Made by a program: the position numbers and the translations under genes
Notes under the pieces: model-generated
What the model saw: the letters and a program-made list of their open reading frames with translations, nothing else
Told to the model about the DNA's origin: nothing
The model's database searches: none
Assembly (NCBI GenBank): GCA_963771705.1
Contig: CAVYUP010000002.1
Span: 310,001-374,000, forward strand
Direction: 5' to 3'
Source: DATFVA01 sp963771705
GTDB taxonomy: Bacteria > Bacteroidota > Ignavibacteria > Ignavibacteriales > Ignavibacteriaceae
Length of the DNA stretch: 64,000 nucleotides
Part shown: positions 36,121 to 45,167 of the stretch, piece by piece
How positions within the stretch are numbered: the stretch's first letter is position 1
How the letters are laid out: every line of letters starts with the position of its first letter

Positions 36121-37434
36121 ATGGGAGAAAGTACAAAAAAAGAAGGTAATGTCGGCTATTTGTCCATTGTAGCCATTGGAATTGGGGGTATGGTTGGGGG
36201 TGGTATATTTGCAGTTCTGGGGCTTGCTGTAAAACTGGCACATGGGGGAACTCCTGCGGCATTTCTGCTTGCAGGTCTTATCGCACTGGTTACTTCATAC
36301 TCTTACACAAAATTATCTGTTGCTTATCCAAGTCAGGGAGGCACGGTTGAATTTTTAAACCAGGCCTTCGGAGGAGGATTATTTACAGGAGGGCTCAATG
36401 TCCTTTTGTGGATGAGTTATATAGTAATGCTCTCTTTATATTCATTCGCTTTTGGTAGTTATGGAGCCAGCCTTATCCCGGGATCATCTGTTTTATGGAA
36501 ACATATACTTATTACTGGCTCTATACTTCTTTTTACTCTGCTTAATATTTCGGGAGCAAAATTGGTCGGGGAGGCTGAAGAATATATAGTAATTATTAAG
36601 CTTCTGATTCTTCTTGTCTTTGTGGCTCTCGGGTTAAGTACAATTGATACTCAGAGTCTTCATCCAGCACAGTGGACCAGTCCCTTGGAATTTATAGCCG
36701 GGGGTATGATTATCTTTCTTGCTTATGAAGGCTTCGAACTCATTGCTAATACTGCCGGAAATGTTAAAAATGCTAAGAAAATCCTGCCAAGAGCATATTA
36801 TACATCTGTAGGCTTTGTGATAATTTTATATATTTTAATCGCCGCTGTAACCGTTGGTAACCTCTCGGTGCCAAAAATAATCGATGCTAAGGACTATGCT
36901 TTAGCTGAAGCTGCAAAACCTTTTATGGGGAGTTTCGGTTTTACCCTGATAGCTATTGCGGCCATTCTTTCTACCGGATCAGCGATAAATGCAACTATGT
37001 ACGGAGCTGCAAGGGTAAGCTATGTCATCGCAAAAGATGGTGAACTGCCTGAAAGACTGGAAAGGAAAATATGGAAAAAACCAATCGAAGGACTTCTGAT
37101 CACAGCAGCAGCTACTCTTCTTATCGCTAATTTATTTGAGCTTAGTGGAATATCCACCATGGGGAGTGCGGGATTCCTTTTGATTTTCGCTTCGGTAAAC
37201 GCTGCTAATATAAAAAAGAGTAAAAAAACCGGCTCTAAAAAGTGGATCTCTTTCCTCGGAGTTTTTTTATGCATCATTGCTCTGGGGTTGCTGATTGTGC
37301 AGACATTGCGGACTTCTCCCGGTGATATATGGGTCCTGGTTGTTATGTTCGGCCTTGCCTTCATTATTGAAGGTTCCTATAGAAAATTCAAAAGGAAGAA
37401 AAAGATACAGCCGGTTATAAAAGATAAAGGTTAG
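36121..37434 (+). CDS. APC family amino acid permease
   Basis: 437 residues with 12 transmembrane helices, the LeuT-fold APC superfamily. The first helix holds the unwound substrate loop GIGGMVGGGIFAVLG (19-33), and TM6 has FLAYEGFELIANTAGNVKNA (near 199-218). It imports or exchanges amino acids (or other organic amines). Start ATG 36121, only 6-9 residues before the first helix. Substrate not determinable. It is a single gene; an inverted repeat 44 bp downstream may end its transcript. Confidence 0.88.
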   Translation: MGESTKKEGNVGYLSIVAIGIGGMVGGGIFAVLGLAVKLAHGGTPAAFLLAGLIALVTSYSYTKLSVAYPSQGGTVEFLNQAFGGGLFTGGLNVLLWMSYIVMLSLYSFAFGSYGASLIPGSSVLWKHILITGSILLFTLLNISGAKLVGEAEEYIVIIKLLILLVFVALGLSTIDTQSLHPAQWTSPLEFIAGGMIIFLAYEGFELIANTAGNVKNAKKILPRAYYTSVGFVIILYILIAAVTVGNLSVPKIIDAKDYALAEAAKPFMGSFGFTLIAIAAILSTGSAINATMYGAARVSYVIAKDGELPERLERKIWKKPIEGLLITAAATLLIANLFELSGISTMGSAGFLLIFASVNAANIKKSKKTGSKKWISFLGVFLCIIALGLLIVQTLRTSPGDIWVLVVMFGLAFIIEGSYRKFKRKKKIQPVIKDKG

Positions 37435-37477
37435 AAGTTAAGAGGATCTGGACAGGGTAATAACGGTTTAAAATAAA

Positions 37478-37528
37478 GATTGGATAACTTTTCGGCAGAT
37501 GTTACTCTGTTTACTGGGTTATCCAATC
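37478..37528. repeat. inverted repeat after the APC permease
   Basis: GATTGGATAAC (37478-37488) and GTTATCCAATC (37518-37528) are perfect 11-bp inverted copies separated by 29 nt. The 334-bp spacer holding it has no convincing gene. No T-tract follows, so it may be a factor-dependent transcript end or a protein site rather than a classical terminator. Confidence 0.6.
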
Positions 37529-37768
37529 AATCTTAATAAATAAATTAATAAGTATTAAAATTGAAGCTGATAATTAATTACCAACTTCTGATATGCAATT
37601 TAATCTGCCGGAAATAAGAGTCAACCATTTTATTTTAAATGTATTTTCGGACACATATAACTTCGAATCCATCCTTTTTGAAACTCATCTTAATGAAAAA
37701 CAGATGATTACTACATTTCTTAATTGTTTGTTTTTATTTATTTTTATGAAAATTTCAGATGACCCTTA

Positions 37769-38557
37769 ATGAATTCTCTTTATAAAAAGTTAAAACTAAT
37801 AATTGTTATTATCCTGTTTAGTATTTCCGCTGTTACAGCTGTATTTGCTGATTATAATTCTGTTGAAATAGTACATCATCTCGGCGATAAGATTCCACTG
37901 ACACTTACATTCACTAATTCTGATGGCAATAAAGTACTCCTTAAAGATCTTGTTGATAAACCCACGGTACTTGATTTCTGTTACTATAATTGCGCTGGTA
38001 TCTGTACACCATTAATGCTTGAAGTCTCTGATGTAATAGGAAAGGTAAAGTATAACCCCGGGGTCGATTACAATATAATCAGCATCAGCATTGATCAGAA
38101 TGAAACATCCAGAATGGCGGCTGATAAGAAAAAGGCAATGATAGGAATGGCTGAAAGGGAAGTACCTGATTCCTCCTGGATATTTTTAACCGGTGATAGT
38201 ACAAATATTTACAAGCTGACCGATGCGGCGGGATTTAGATTCAAAAGAAGCCATGGCGGTTTTCTTCATAAAGGTGTTTTAATTATCCTGGATAAATCAG
38301 GTAAGATTGTTCAGTACCTTGATCCAGGTTATGAAAAAACAGGGGATTTTCAAATACTTCCATCAAATTTTGAACTGGCGATAGAAAAGGCATCGAAAGG
38401 TGAGGTAACCTCCACAATAGAAAAGGTTCTGCAGACTTGCTATAGCTTTATTCCTAAAGGAAACGACCTCCTCGTTCTGATGCTTGTGCTTGCTTCAGGA
38501 CTAATTTCCATTGCTGTGGTTTTCGTTGTTATCAAGAAGGCCAAACTGAACACCTGA
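37769..38557 (+). CDS. SCO1/SenC family copper chaperone-like protein
   Basis: 262 residues: signal peptide (1-27), thioredoxin-like SCO domain (about 35-205) and, unusually, a C-terminal membrane anchor (about 233-255). The metal/redox motif Cys75-x3-Cys79 is in NCAGICTPL; Cys71 is close by. HGGFLHKGVLIILDKSGK near 168-185 supplies the conserved His. SCO proteins deliver copper to the CuA site of cytochrome oxidase subunit II, or act as thiol reductants. That function fits its position, converging on the cytochrome bc-caa3 cluster. Confidence 0.88.
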   Translation: MNSLYKKLKLIIVIILFSISAVTAVFADYNSVEIVHHLGDKIPLTLTFTNSDGNKVLLKDLVDKPTVLDFCYYNCAGICTPLMLEVSDVIGKVKYNPGVDYNIISISIDQNETSRMAADKKKAMIGMAEREVPDSSWIFLTGDSTNIYKLTDAAGFRFKRSHGGFLHKGVLIILDKSGKIVQYLDPGYEKTGDFQILPSNFELAIEKASKGEVTSTIEKVLQTCYSFIPKGNDLLVLMLVLASGLISIAVVFVVIKKAKLNT

Positions 38558-38595
38558 ATTGTATTAATTAGTTAAATGAATTTACGGAAAACATT

Positions 38596-40011
38596 TTATT
38601 CCGATGTTTGTTTTACTGAGGTTTTCCTGGTTTTTAGAAATGCGATAATTTGATTAAGTTCTTCTGATGATAGACTTGGTCCGTAAGGGGGCATATACTT
38701 TCCGCCATTAACAATTCTTATTTTTAGTTCGTCGGGGGTTAACCTGTCGCTGACAGTACTAAGGTTTGGTCCGCGTTTTCCTCCGTAACCCGAAATTGTA
38801 TGGCAGTAAATACATGCTTTTTTATAAAATAGATCAGCCCCTCGTTTTGCAATCTCATCGATATTACCTACTACCTTTGCGGGAAGTGGCTTTGCGTCAA
38901 AATGGGGAGACCATGGTGACTTTATTCCTTCATTCCATAGTGTGCCTATGATGGTGATTAGAAAAAGTACAATTATTATTGACCAGGGTCTTCTCAGGGG
39001 ACTTCTTTCACCTTTGTTAAAAAAGATTGGCAAAAAGAAGAGGATGAGTCCTGCTAGTATGGGTCCGAATGCCATCACATAAGACTCTATAGAGGGGGGC
39101 ATTAAGGCGAACAGGGCAAAAATCCAGAGAAAATACCAATCAGGTCTCGGATTGGAATGAATATTAGCCGGATCCGGAGGAGATCCTATTGGAGGGGCTC
39201 CGATTGCAACTGAGAGAAATAAAATAATAATTATTACTATCAGCCCGAAAGTTATATCCCGCCAGGCAGCATTAGGCCAGAAAGGTACGCCATCCTTTTC
39301 AAGCATATTTTCATACCATTTCCGGTAAGTCTTTGGATTGACCTTCCTTCCTGCCTCCGGCGGTTCCGATATTCCATTTCGAATAACAAGGAATACATGA
39401 ATTCCAATTATAGCAAAAAGCAGTGCCGGAATCAGGAAAACATGAAACGAAAAAAAGCGGCTCAGGGTGGCCCCGCCTATGGTTTCGCCCGCAAGCAGGA
39501 ACCTTGCAAGCTGGGTTCCTATAAAAGGTATTCTGCCAAGCTGTTCTGCTGCAACTATCGCTGACCAGACACCATTGCTGTCCCATCTCAGGAGCTGTCC
39601 TGTAAAACCCATTCCTAGTGTACATACGAAAAGAAAAAGGCCTGTAATCCAGCCCATTTCTCTCGGGTATTTGTACGCGGCCAGAAGATATACCCTGATC
39701 ATATGTATTCCTATAAGAATGATCATAGCGGAGGCTCCGAAATAGTGTATTCCCCGCAGGATATTCCCAAGCAGCGCCTGGTTTGAAATATATTTTAAAG
39801 ATTCATAAGCTGTTTCCGATGTGGGCTGGTACATAAGCGACAGAGCCACCCCGGTTACTACCTGTAGGATGAATGCAAAAAGTGTTGCGCTGCCGAATAC
39901 GTACGACCACTTGCTCTTTGGCGGTACAAGGTGTTTTGCAATTGGTCCGATCGTTTCAGTTATACCTGTCCTGTCATCGATCCATTTCCATAGTTTTCTT
40001 AATTTATCCAT
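38596..40011 (-). CDS. cytochrome b with fused C-terminal cytochrome c domain
   Basis: 471 residues from ATG 40011, which overlaps the Rieske gene by 8 nt; an upstream in-frame start adds 18 odd residues. Cytochrome b part (1-365): heme-ligand histidine pairs at 89/103 and 190/205 in two helices, and the quinol-site motif PDWY at 290-293 in the subunit-IV-like half. Cytochrome c part (about 380-471): CIYCH at 400-404 for heme attachment and Met440 in GGKYMPPYG as the likely distal ligand. It oxidises quinol and passes electrons via the Rieske protein to the fused or separate cytochrome c. This b-c fusion replaces a separate cytochrome c1. Confidence 0.93.
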   Translation of the reverse strand: MDKLRKLWKWIDDRTGITETIGPIAKHLVPPKSKWSYVFGSATLFAFILQVVTGVALSLMYQPTSETAYESLKYISNQALLGNILRGIHYFGASAMIILIGIHMIRVYLLAAYKYPREMGWITGLFLFVCTLGMGFTGQLLRWDSNGVWSAIVAAEQLGRIPFIGTQLARFLLAGETIGGATLSRFFSFHVFLIPALLFAIIGIHVFLVIRNGISEPPEAGRKVNPKTYRKWYENMLEKDGVPFWPNAAWRDITFGLIVIIIILFLSVAIGAPPIGSPPDPANIHSNPRPDWYFLWIFALFALMPPSIESYVMAFGPILAGLILFFLPIFFNKGERSPLRRPWSIIIVLFLITIIGTLWNEGIKSPWSPHFDAKPLPAKVVGNIDEIAKRGADLFYKKACIYCHTISGYGGKRGPNLSTVSDRLTPDELKIRIVNGGKYMPPYGPSLSSEELNQIIAFLKTRKTSVKQTSE

Positions 40012-40525
40012 GCTTTTTCTCCAGCAGGGTAGTAATAGGGATGGGACTTGCAAGGATCTCAACATAATTATTATTGATTCTTACATTGTAATGTGCCAGA
40101 CCTGAAGGAGGCGGACCCGCCGCACGTGTACCATCTTTATTATAAACACCGCCGTGACAGGGACAGAGGAAAAGCTCTGCATCAGCTTCCCATCTCACAG
40201 GACATCCAAGATGAGTACAATTTACAGAGAATGCTACAAACTGATTGTCTGAAATTTTTCTAAGCCAGGATGCAGATTTACTGGTTTGACCAGACCAGGG
40301 CAGAGGGGAAGAATTCCTGAATTTTACCATAACCGTTTTGCCGATATCAAAATCGGATACTTTTCCCACTTTTCTCCAGGTAGGAGGGGTAGGACGTACT
40401 ACAGGTGCAACAAGCGCTCCGATTACAGGAATGGAAACAAGCATAGTAATAAAAGCACTTGCACCTGTAAGTATTTTGATTAAAAAGGATCTTCTGTTAA
40501 TCTTTTCAGGGGATTCATCTGTCAT
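40004..40525 (-). CDS. Rieske iron-sulfur protein of the bc complex
   Basis: 173 residues. The N-terminus NRRSFLIKILTGASAF (10-25) has a twin-arginine-like motif followed by a membrane helix. The [2Fe-2S] site is complete: box 1 CTHLGC (Cys103, His105, Cys108) and box 2 CPCHGG (Cys121, Cys123, His124). It shuttles electrons from quinol to the cytochrome c domain. It overlaps the small upstream gene by 4 nt (ATGA) and the cytochrome b gene by 8 nt, showing tight translational coupling. Confidence 0.96.
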   Translation of the reverse strand: MTDESPEKINRRSFLIKILTGASAFITMLVSIPVIGALVAPVVRPTPPTWRKVGKVSDFDIGKTVMVKFRNSSPLPWSGQTSKSASWLRKISDNQFVAFSVNCTHLGCPVRWEADAELFLCPCHGGVYNKDGTRAAGPPPSGLAHYNVRINNNYVEILASPIPITTLLEKKHG

Positions 40526-40743
40526 GATCTGAATTCCTCAATCCAGCCCGCGATACCTGCAACTACTATCACTGCACCAACACCCGAAATGATCAGGGAT
40601 GTTAAAAATCCCCAGAAAAAAAATATAATTCCGAAAGCAAGCACAATAGGCCACATAGTTGGTTTGGGCAAATCTTGAGGTTCAGCAGGAGATAATTCAT
40701 ATCCATATTCTTTTGAGATTTCTTTAATTTTTGCATCATCCAT
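40522..40743 (-). CDS. small membrane subunit, cytochrome oxidase subunit IV-like
   Basis: 73 residues from ATG 40743, supported by AGGAG 7 bp upstream (on the minus strand); a longer start adds 12 unlikely residues. A polar N-terminus ending in KPTMWPIVLAFGIIFFFWGF leads into two hydrophobic helices and a short charged tail (GWIEEFRS). Small proteins of this shape (Pro-x-x-Trp-Pro before a helix pair) occur as extra subunits of bc/caa3-type modules. No cofactor ligands are visible. Assignment to oxidase or bc complex is by context. Confidence 0.6.
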   Translation of the reverse strand: MDDAKIKEISKEYGYELSPAEPQDLPKPTMWPIVLAFGIIFFFWGFLTSLIISGVGAVIVVAGIAGWIEEFRS

Positions 40744-40808
40744 CAGTAATCTCCTATATATTAAAATGATCGGATGCATCTTTTTCTTCTGACGGGGAGC
40801 TGTACCAT

Positions 40809-41567
40809 TTAGCCATCATGATCCATGATAATCGTCAGGTAAATTAGACAGGCCGGTACCCACATAATTAATCCTGCGGCTTCCTGATCTGCTTCAGGCG
40901 TCAGCCCTACATTCGAATGAAGAAAATTCAGTATAACGGGATTGCTTCCAGTCATATACGATGAAAAAAATCCGGAAGGGGCAAAAGTTATAAAAATACC
41001 CAGTACCGTACAGCCAATGCAGGCAGTAAACAGAAACAGGGAACTCTGCAAAGGGTCAAGCCTTCTTAAGCCCGGAGGAGAGAAAACAGGCCAGCTGAAT
41101 ATTAGTCCCGCAGTTAAAAGCGAAAGCATTTCAATAATATGTACGGCATGACTATGCATCATAGCCATAAAAAGTAAAGGGGCATGCCATATCCACATAG
41201 AACCTACCCCGATAATCCACGCTGTTACAGGATAAAACAAAAATCGGGTTTTTCTATGAACTTTAGGTTTTGAAAAGATTCTTTCCAGATATTCTTTATC
41301 AGTCCCGGTTAACAGGAGGGGGGGAATAACCAGTAAAAGCAGTATATGCTGGATCATATGAGCACTGAATAAATAATAATGCCCGAAAAATTCGAGTGGT
41401 GAAAATGTCAAAATAAGGAAAAGGAAAAGACCCGATATAAAATTTAAGCTTTTTCCTGTAAGTCTGTATCCGTTTGTAATAAAATGAAAAATGCTCAAAG
41501 CTGCGATAATAACTGCCGCTGGAATGTTAAACTGCCAGAATCCGGTAAATAGGTTTTCTATAGTCAT
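40809..41567 (-). CDS. ctaG: CtaG-like cytochrome c oxidase assembly factor
   Basis: 252 residues with seven transmembrane helices. The start at ATG 41567 gives the same 4-nt ATGA overlap as its neighbours; an ATG 12 bp upstream is possible. It shows the caa3_CtaG features: histidines in SAHMIQHILLLLVIPPLLLT (near 70-89), IWHAPLLFMAMMHSHAVHI (near 127-145) and a final LIMWVPACLIYL. In Bacillus, CtaG is needed to form active caa3 oxidase, probably in CuB delivery. Expression is coupled to coxC. Confidence 0.88.
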   Translation of the reverse strand: MTIENLFTGFWQFNIPAAVIIAALSIFHFITNGYRLTGKSLNFISGLFLFLILTFSPLEFFGHYYLFSAHMIQHILLLLVIPPLLLTGTDKEYLERIFSKPKVHRKTRFLFYPVTAWIIGVGSMWIWHAPLLFMAMMHSHAVHIIEMLSLLTAGLIFSWPVFSPPGLRRLDPLQSSLFLFTACIGCTVLGIFITFAPSGFFSSYMTGSNPVILNFLHSNVGLTPEADQEAAGLIMWVPACLIYLTIIMDHDG

Positions 41568-42097
41568 AATACAGCCCATAGATAAACAACACTGAATACT
41601 ACAATCCAGACACCGTCTACAAAATGCCAGTATAATATTGCAGAACTAAGAGCAGTCGACTCAACTCTTTTATAATTTCCTGATGAAATCATAATTCCCA
41701 TAATGGTAAGCACAATCAAACCAAGACATACGTGCAGGCCATGAAACCCTGTCAAAGTAAAAAACGCGGAGCCGAAAATATTCTGACTCAGGGTTATATT
41801 TAAACTTAATAATCTTGCGTACTCAGTCCCCTGACCAAAGAGAAATACTAAACCAAGGATAATTGTGAAAATAAGCCAGCCTAACTTCCGGCTTCCTTTT
41901 TTAAGGTTTGTTCCTGCGATATGGACAGTGAAGCTGCTGAGTAAAAGAGAAATTGTGAATATTCCCGTCTTTTTTACATCAAGAAATTTAGCGCTCGGAG
42001 ATCCATGATTATAATATACATATGAGATGATCAGTGCGATGAAGAATAGGGCTTCTGAAGCTATGAATACCGACATTAATACTTTGTGTTTATTCAT
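41564..42097 (-). CDS. coxC: cytochrome c oxidase subunit III (short, caa3-type)
   Basis: 177 residues, five transmembrane helices, the short form that lacks the two N-terminal helices of mitochondrial-type subunit III. Conserved residues are SEALFFIALIISYVYYNHG (14-32), GTEYARL, FFTLTGFHGLHVCLGLIVLT and ALSSAILYWHFVDGVWIVVF, the family signature. Subunit III supports proton uptake and stabilises subunit I. It overlaps both neighbours by 4 nt. Confidence 0.93.
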   Translation of the reverse strand: MNKHKVLMSVFIASEALFFIALIISYVYYNHGSPSAKFLDVKKTGIFTISLLLSSFTVHIAGTNLKKGSRKLGWLIFTIILGLVFLFGQGTEYARLLSLNITLSQNIFGSAFFTLTGFHGLHVCLGLIVLTIMGIMISSGNYKRVESTALSSAILYWHFVDGVWIVVFSVVYLWAVL

Positions 42098-43770
42098 TTA
42101 TTCACCCTCTTTCCCTGCTTTCTTTTCCAGTCGGGATCATCGGGATTATTAAGATCCCACAAAGGTCTTCTGCTTTTTACAAGAGGAATCTGATTAAAAT
42201 TTTTCAGCTGAGGCGGGGAGGTGGTTAGCCACTCAAGAGTCCATGCATTCCATGGATTATCCCCAGCCTCATCTCCTTTCTTAAGGCTGTAGAATATATT
42301 ATAAATAAACAGAAAGAATGAAAACCCGAGCACAAAGGAACTTAGTGTTGAGAACATATTTAACGATCCCAGATAGGGCAGATCAGGGTAAGTGAATACT
42401 CTTCTTGGCATACCAAGTAATCCAAGGAGATGAAAAACAAAAAAGGTTCCGTTAAAACCTACTATAAATGTCCAGAAATGCCATTTCCCGATCTTTTCAG
42501 AAAGCATTTTGCCGGTCATTTTAGGAAACCAGTAGTATGCACCTGCGAAACCGCAGGTTAAGGAGGCGCCAAGGAAGACATAATGGATATGAGCTACAAC
42601 AAAATAAGTGTCGGTTAGCCTCCAGTCTATCGGTACAACAGCAAATGCAACACCGCTCAATCCTCCTATCGTAAACTCGATAAGAAAAGCTGCAGCAAAA
42701 AGCATGGCGGTTTTAAAAAGAATGGAGCCTCCCCACATTGTTGCAATCCAGTTAAAGATCTTTATCCCTGTGGGAACAGCTATTAACATACTTGTTGCAG
42801 CGAAGAAAGCATTAAAAATAGTCCCGAGTCCCATGGCAAACATATGATGAGCCCATACTCCGAAAGAAAGTAAGGCAATAGCAACAGTGGAAGCTGCAAC
42901 AAATTCATATCCGAATATCGGCTTGCGCGAAAAGACAGGGATAACTTCCGAGGCAATACCAAATGCTGGAAGAGCCAGTATGTATACTTCCGGATGACCG
43001 AATGACCAGAAGAGATGCTGCCAGATTACTGCTGATCCTCCGGTCGCTGCGGTAAAGAAGTGCGCGTTAAGCATCCGGTCTATCAGTATCATAACAAGTC
43101 CGGCATTTAATACAGGAAAAGCACCAAGAATCAGGAAAGCGTTTACAAAGACCATCCATACGAACAAGGGAAGTTTTGTCATTGCAAGACCTTTTGTACG
43201 CATAGTCAGAGTCGTTGAAACAAAGTTTAGAGCCGCGCCTATAGTCCCCACTCCCATAAGAATCAAACTAAAGGCCCAATAACTAACGCCGGGGGTAAAA
43301 CTGAAATTCTTTTCACTTAAAGGTGCGTAGCTGAACCAGCCTACATCAAGTGCTCCCCCTGCAAAGAAACTGAAATACAGTAGCAATCCGCCGAAAAAGA
43401 ACATCCAGAAACTAAAGGCATTTAAACGCGGAAATGCCATTTCATTTGCGCCGATCATAAGCGGAAGCATGTATGTGGCAAAACCGACTAACATAGGTGT
43501 CAGAACCAGGAAGATCATTGTTGTCCCGTGCATCGAAAATATCTGGTTGTAGGCTTCTGGCGAGAGAACTGTGTTCTGAGGCTGCATAAGCTGAATGCGC
43601 ATTAGTATGGCTTCGGAAAAACCAATAATGAAGAAGAATACCGCAGAAAGAAGGTATAAAATACCTATTTGTTTATGATCTACGGTTGTTATCCAGCTCA
43701 GCAGGCCGTTTGAACTTGTTAGCTTCGGAAGAGGTTCTGAACTTTCGGGGAGACTGATTCTAAGGTTCAC
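42094..43770 (-). CDS. coxA: cytochrome c oxidase subunit I
   Basis: 558 residues, heme-copper oxidase catalytic subunit. The low-spin heme His is near 80 (FSMHGTTMIFL). The CuB/Tyr site is SFGHPEVYILALP near 257-269; its Glu-Val-Tyr marks an A1-type oxidase with the D-channel glutamate. The HH pair is in WAHHMFAMGLG near 309, and the heme a/a3 His pair in VAHIHYVFLGA. It reduces O2 to water and pumps protons. The start is GTG, coupled to coxB by a GTGA overlap. Confidence 0.96.
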   Translation of the reverse strand: MNLRISLPESSEPLPKLTSSNGLLSWITTVDHKQIGILYLLSAVFFFIIGFSEAILMRIQLMQPQNTVLSPEAYNQIFSMHGTTMIFLVLTPMLVGFATYMLPLMIGANEMAFPRLNAFSFWMFFFGGLLLYFSFFAGGALDVGWFSYAPLSEKNFSFTPGVSYWAFSLILMGVGTIGAALNFVSTTLTMRTKGLAMTKLPLFVWMVFVNAFLILGAFPVLNAGLVMILIDRMLNAHFFTAATGGSAVIWQHLFWSFGHPEVYILALPAFGIASEVIPVFSRKPIFGYEFVAASTVAIALLSFGVWAHHMFAMGLGTIFNAFFAATSMLIAVPTGIKIFNWIATMWGGSILFKTAMLFAAAFLIEFTIGGLSGVAFAVVPIDWRLTDTYFVVAHIHYVFLGASLTCGFAGAYYWFPKMTGKMLSEKIGKWHFWTFIVGFNGTFFVFHLLGLLGMPRRVFTYPDLPYLGSLNMFSTLSSFVLGFSFFLFIYNIFYSLKKGDEAGDNPWNAWTLEWLTTSPPQLKNFNQIPLVKSRRPLWDLNNPDDPDWKRKQGKRVNK

Positions 43771-44729
43771 TTTAAGTCCTCCAGGTAGCTCACAAGCGCA
43801 TTTATTTCATCTTTGTTGAGTATAAAATTCGGCATATGAGCGCCTTCTTTTATTTTTTGAGGATTTTTTAACCACCGTGCTAAATTCACCTTGTTATTTT
43901 TCAGCATACCTGTCAGCAGGGTCTCACGTGAGGCCAGATGCGTCAGATCAGGACCAATATGTGAATCAGCGGGGGTCCCTTTTATTGCATGACAATTGGC
44001 GCAGGTTTTCTTCTGAAATAACATTGCCCCGGTATGCGCAGGTTCACTCATCGGTACTGACGGTACTTTTTCCTGGTTTTGTATCCATTCATTAAAATCC
44101 TGTTCATCCTGAGCAACTACTCGGATTCTCATCCAGGCATGCTGCATACCGCAGTATTCACTGCATGTGCCTGTATAGATTCCTGCAGTATCTGCTTCTA
44201 TCCAGTCGTAATTTAATTGTCCCGGTACCGCGTCAATCTTTCTTCCAAGTTCAGGAACCCACCAATCGTGTATTACGTCAGCTGATTCTACACGCATCAG
44301 TAACTTCTTGCCTATAGGAACATGCAGCTCATTAGCTGTTCTTATATTGTAATGGGGGTAACGCATGTCCCACCACCATTGATGCGCAATTATAACTATG
44401 TCGGGTTGAGATTTCTTATTGAAGGGTTTGTTTATTTCCGACATTGTCCTGACCGCCAGAAGAAAAAAGAAAGTCACAGCCAGTAGGGGGAGAACTGTCC
44501 AGGTAATTTCCAGTTTTTTATTTCCTGATATCTGGGGAACTTTGCCTGGTCTTTTCTTTGCTCTGAATTTGAATGCTGCAACGAAAATAAAACCTGCCAC
44601 TATCGCGATAATTACCGCTGCCAGAATCATAAACTGCAGGAAGAGGGTATTTATGTTGTAGGCTTCTCCCGAACCGGAATAAAACAGGGATGAAAAAAAC
44701 TTGCCAAGTGAATCAAATAATCCAACCAT
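43767..44729 (-). CDS. coxB: cytochrome c oxidase subunit II with fused cytochrome c (caa3)
   Basis: 320 residues. Two helices (about 27-55 and 73-95) anchor a CuA cupredoxin domain. CuA ligands are His154, Cys189, Glu191, Cys193, His197 and Met200 (CSEYCGMQHAWM). A C-terminal cytochrome c domain (about 228-320) has CANCH at 243-247 and Met299 as likely distal ligand. The fused heme makes this a caa3-type oxidase that may take electrons directly from the b-c fusion. First gene of the cluster; ATG at 44729. Confidence 0.96.
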   Translation of the reverse strand: MVGLFDSLGKFFSSLFYSGSGEAYNINTLFLQFMILAAVIIAIVAGFIFVAAFKFRAKKRPGKVPQISGNKKLEITWTVLPLLAVTFFFLLAVRTMSEINKPFNKKSQPDIVIIAHQWWWDMRYPHYNIRTANELHVPIGKKLLMRVESADVIHDWWVPELGRKIDAVPGQLNYDWIEADTAGIYTGTCSEYCGMQHAWMRIRVVAQDEQDFNEWIQNQEKVPSVPMSEPAHTGAMLFQKKTCANCHAIKGTPADSHIGPDLTHLASRETLLTGMLKNNKVNLARWLKNPQKIKEGAHMPNFILNKDEINALVSYLEDLK

Positions 44730-44841
44730 TATTAGTTCACATCATTCACTATTGAATTCATAAAATAAATTTATATCAAAGGGGGGACTGCAGAATTACT
44801 CTCCGTCACAATTATTATTAAGATAAATTAATCTGGAGGGG

Positions 44842-45063
44842 TTATCTGAAAAGAATGAAAAATACGATGCCGAGTGATGCGAAAAAAATTACTACAGGAT
44901 CTCCTGAGATTATCTCATCATACAGAATACCAGGTGAGAGTGCTTTGAGGAAGTAATCGGTTTTTGTTGAGCCTAAGGAATTTATTATATATCCCACAGC
45001 AGAGCCGAGATATATAGAAAATATAAGTTGTAGAAAAAAGACTAATTTGGATTTCAAATTCAT
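44842..45063 (-). CDS. unknown small membrane protein
   Basis: 73 residues from ATG 45063 (a TTG 9 bp upstream also works). Hydrophobic segments near 10-30 and 53-70 suggest two transmembrane helices, with a short loop SLGSTKTDYFLKALSPGILY. No family is recognised. It is 112 bp upstream of coxB on the same strand, so it may lead the respiratory transcript, but it lacks the tight overlaps of that cluster. It might be a random ORF. Confidence 0.45.
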   Translation of the reverse strand: MNLKSKLVFFLQLIFSIYLGSAVGYIINSLGSTKTDYFLKALSPGILYDEIISGDPVVIFFASLGIVFFILFR

Positions 45064-45167
45064 AAAAATCAAATATTCGATATTAACTTAATAAATATTT
45101 TCATCATCAATCCATTTTTAGTTTAATGCTGCCTGTCTTAAATAGTAATCCGGAGATGTTTTATCTT

